Assembly: GCF_022538115.1 (NCBI RefSeq)
Contig: NZ_JAKZAL010000004.1
Span: 186,001-250,000, forward strand
Length of the DNA: 64,000 nt
Reading direction: 5' to 3'
DNA from: Cognataquiflexum rubidum
GTDB taxonomy: Bacteria > Bacteroidota > Bacteroidia > Cytophagales > Cyclobacteriaceae
Shown here one piece after another: positions 63,841 to 64,000 of this stretch. Numbering within the stretch: the stretch's first letter is position 1; each line of letters opens with the position of its first letter. Under the pieces are notes generated by a model that ran no database searches, was not told where the DNA came from, and saw only the letters and a list, made by a program, of their open reading frames with translations. The position numbers and the translations under genes are program-made.

Positions 63841-64000
63841 TTTTATTGGAATTGGAAGAGGTGAAAATCTTATTTCAGGAAATCGTGGGGCTTACTTTAA
63901 GGAAAATAAAAATAAATCGTCAGATATAGAGGAAAAATTTAATCCGAAAAATTTAAATCTATAAGTCCAAGGTAATTTTTTAGCTTCTAAAACCGCCACA
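63841..64000. other. Upstream region of the last gene, window edge
   Basis: About 160 AT-rich bases with no gene. They presumably contain the promoter of the FGE-sulfatase-domain gene; nothing specific stands out. Confidence 0.4.

Noticed and set aside
1-64000. tRNA or rRNA genes
   Set aside because: I looked for TpsiC-like and rRNA-like stretches by eye and found none I could support.

Overview
The window looks like a chromosomal segment of a Bacteroidota bacterium, most likely Cytophagales and close to Cyclobacteriaceae (inference from gene content only). The clues are a TPR-containing two-component sensor with a LuxR-type regulator, a TonB receptor with an N-terminal carboxypeptidase-regulatory domain, DUF4301 and DUF5777 proteins, a YfhO-like membrane protein, and a NUDIX-type arabinose regulator. 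Base composition is moderately AT-rich. I saw no rRNA, tRNA, CRISPR array, integrase or phage gene.

Layout. 1-1337: palindrome-rich repeats without a convincing gene. 1338-6000: a small conserved protein, an IPT/TIG lipoprotein and a response regulator/histidine kinase pair. 6193-8488: pxpABC 5-oxoprolinase. 8697-18131: DUF4301, DUF433, a WYL regulator, a membrane fragment, a DUF5777-YceI-Rieske group and an FtsX-type permease. 18544-24217: seven genes on the minus strand (J-domain membrane protein, RES-like protein, HExxH membrane protein, VapBC, small membrane protein, HEAT-like protein), separated by copies of a ~200-bp repeat with integron-like core sites. 24473-26929: a TonB receptor with one in-frame stop. 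26990-30060: a 66-bp tandem array, then a mazEF-like pair between two ~750-bp direct repeats.

30348-37715 is an L-arabinose locus: GH51 arabinofuranosidase, ribulokinase, an embedded YefM/YoeB pair and AraD on the minus strand, then the NUDIX regulator and AraA on the plus strand. Two related palindromes are likely operators. Arabinose released outside the cytoplasm would be converted to ribulose, ribulose-5-phosphate and xylulose-5-phosphate. 38611-44298 holds a YfhO protein, a methyltransferase, a glycosyltransferase and a flippase, probably for surface glycans. 44840-49372 holds a universal stress protein, an ECF sigma operon, MscL, and overlapping mgsA-pfkA.

49757-59137 is a hexuronate locus: TRAP transporter, KDPG aldolase, KDG kinase, altronate dehydratase, a diketogulonate reductase-like enzyme, a DUF1330 protein and tagaturonate reductase. 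Together these could take tagaturonate through altronate and KDG to pyruvate and glyceraldehyde-3-phosphate; uronate isomerase is not here. The end holds a membrane protein, ArfB and a large secreted FGE-sulfatase-domain protein.

The most striking observation is a 151-bp element with terminal inverted repeats, present twice. One copy is intergenic after pfkA. The other lies inside the membrane-protein gene at 59131-60537, flanked by an 8-bp direct repeat. Element plus duplication is 159 bp, exactly 53 codons, so the reading frame survives.
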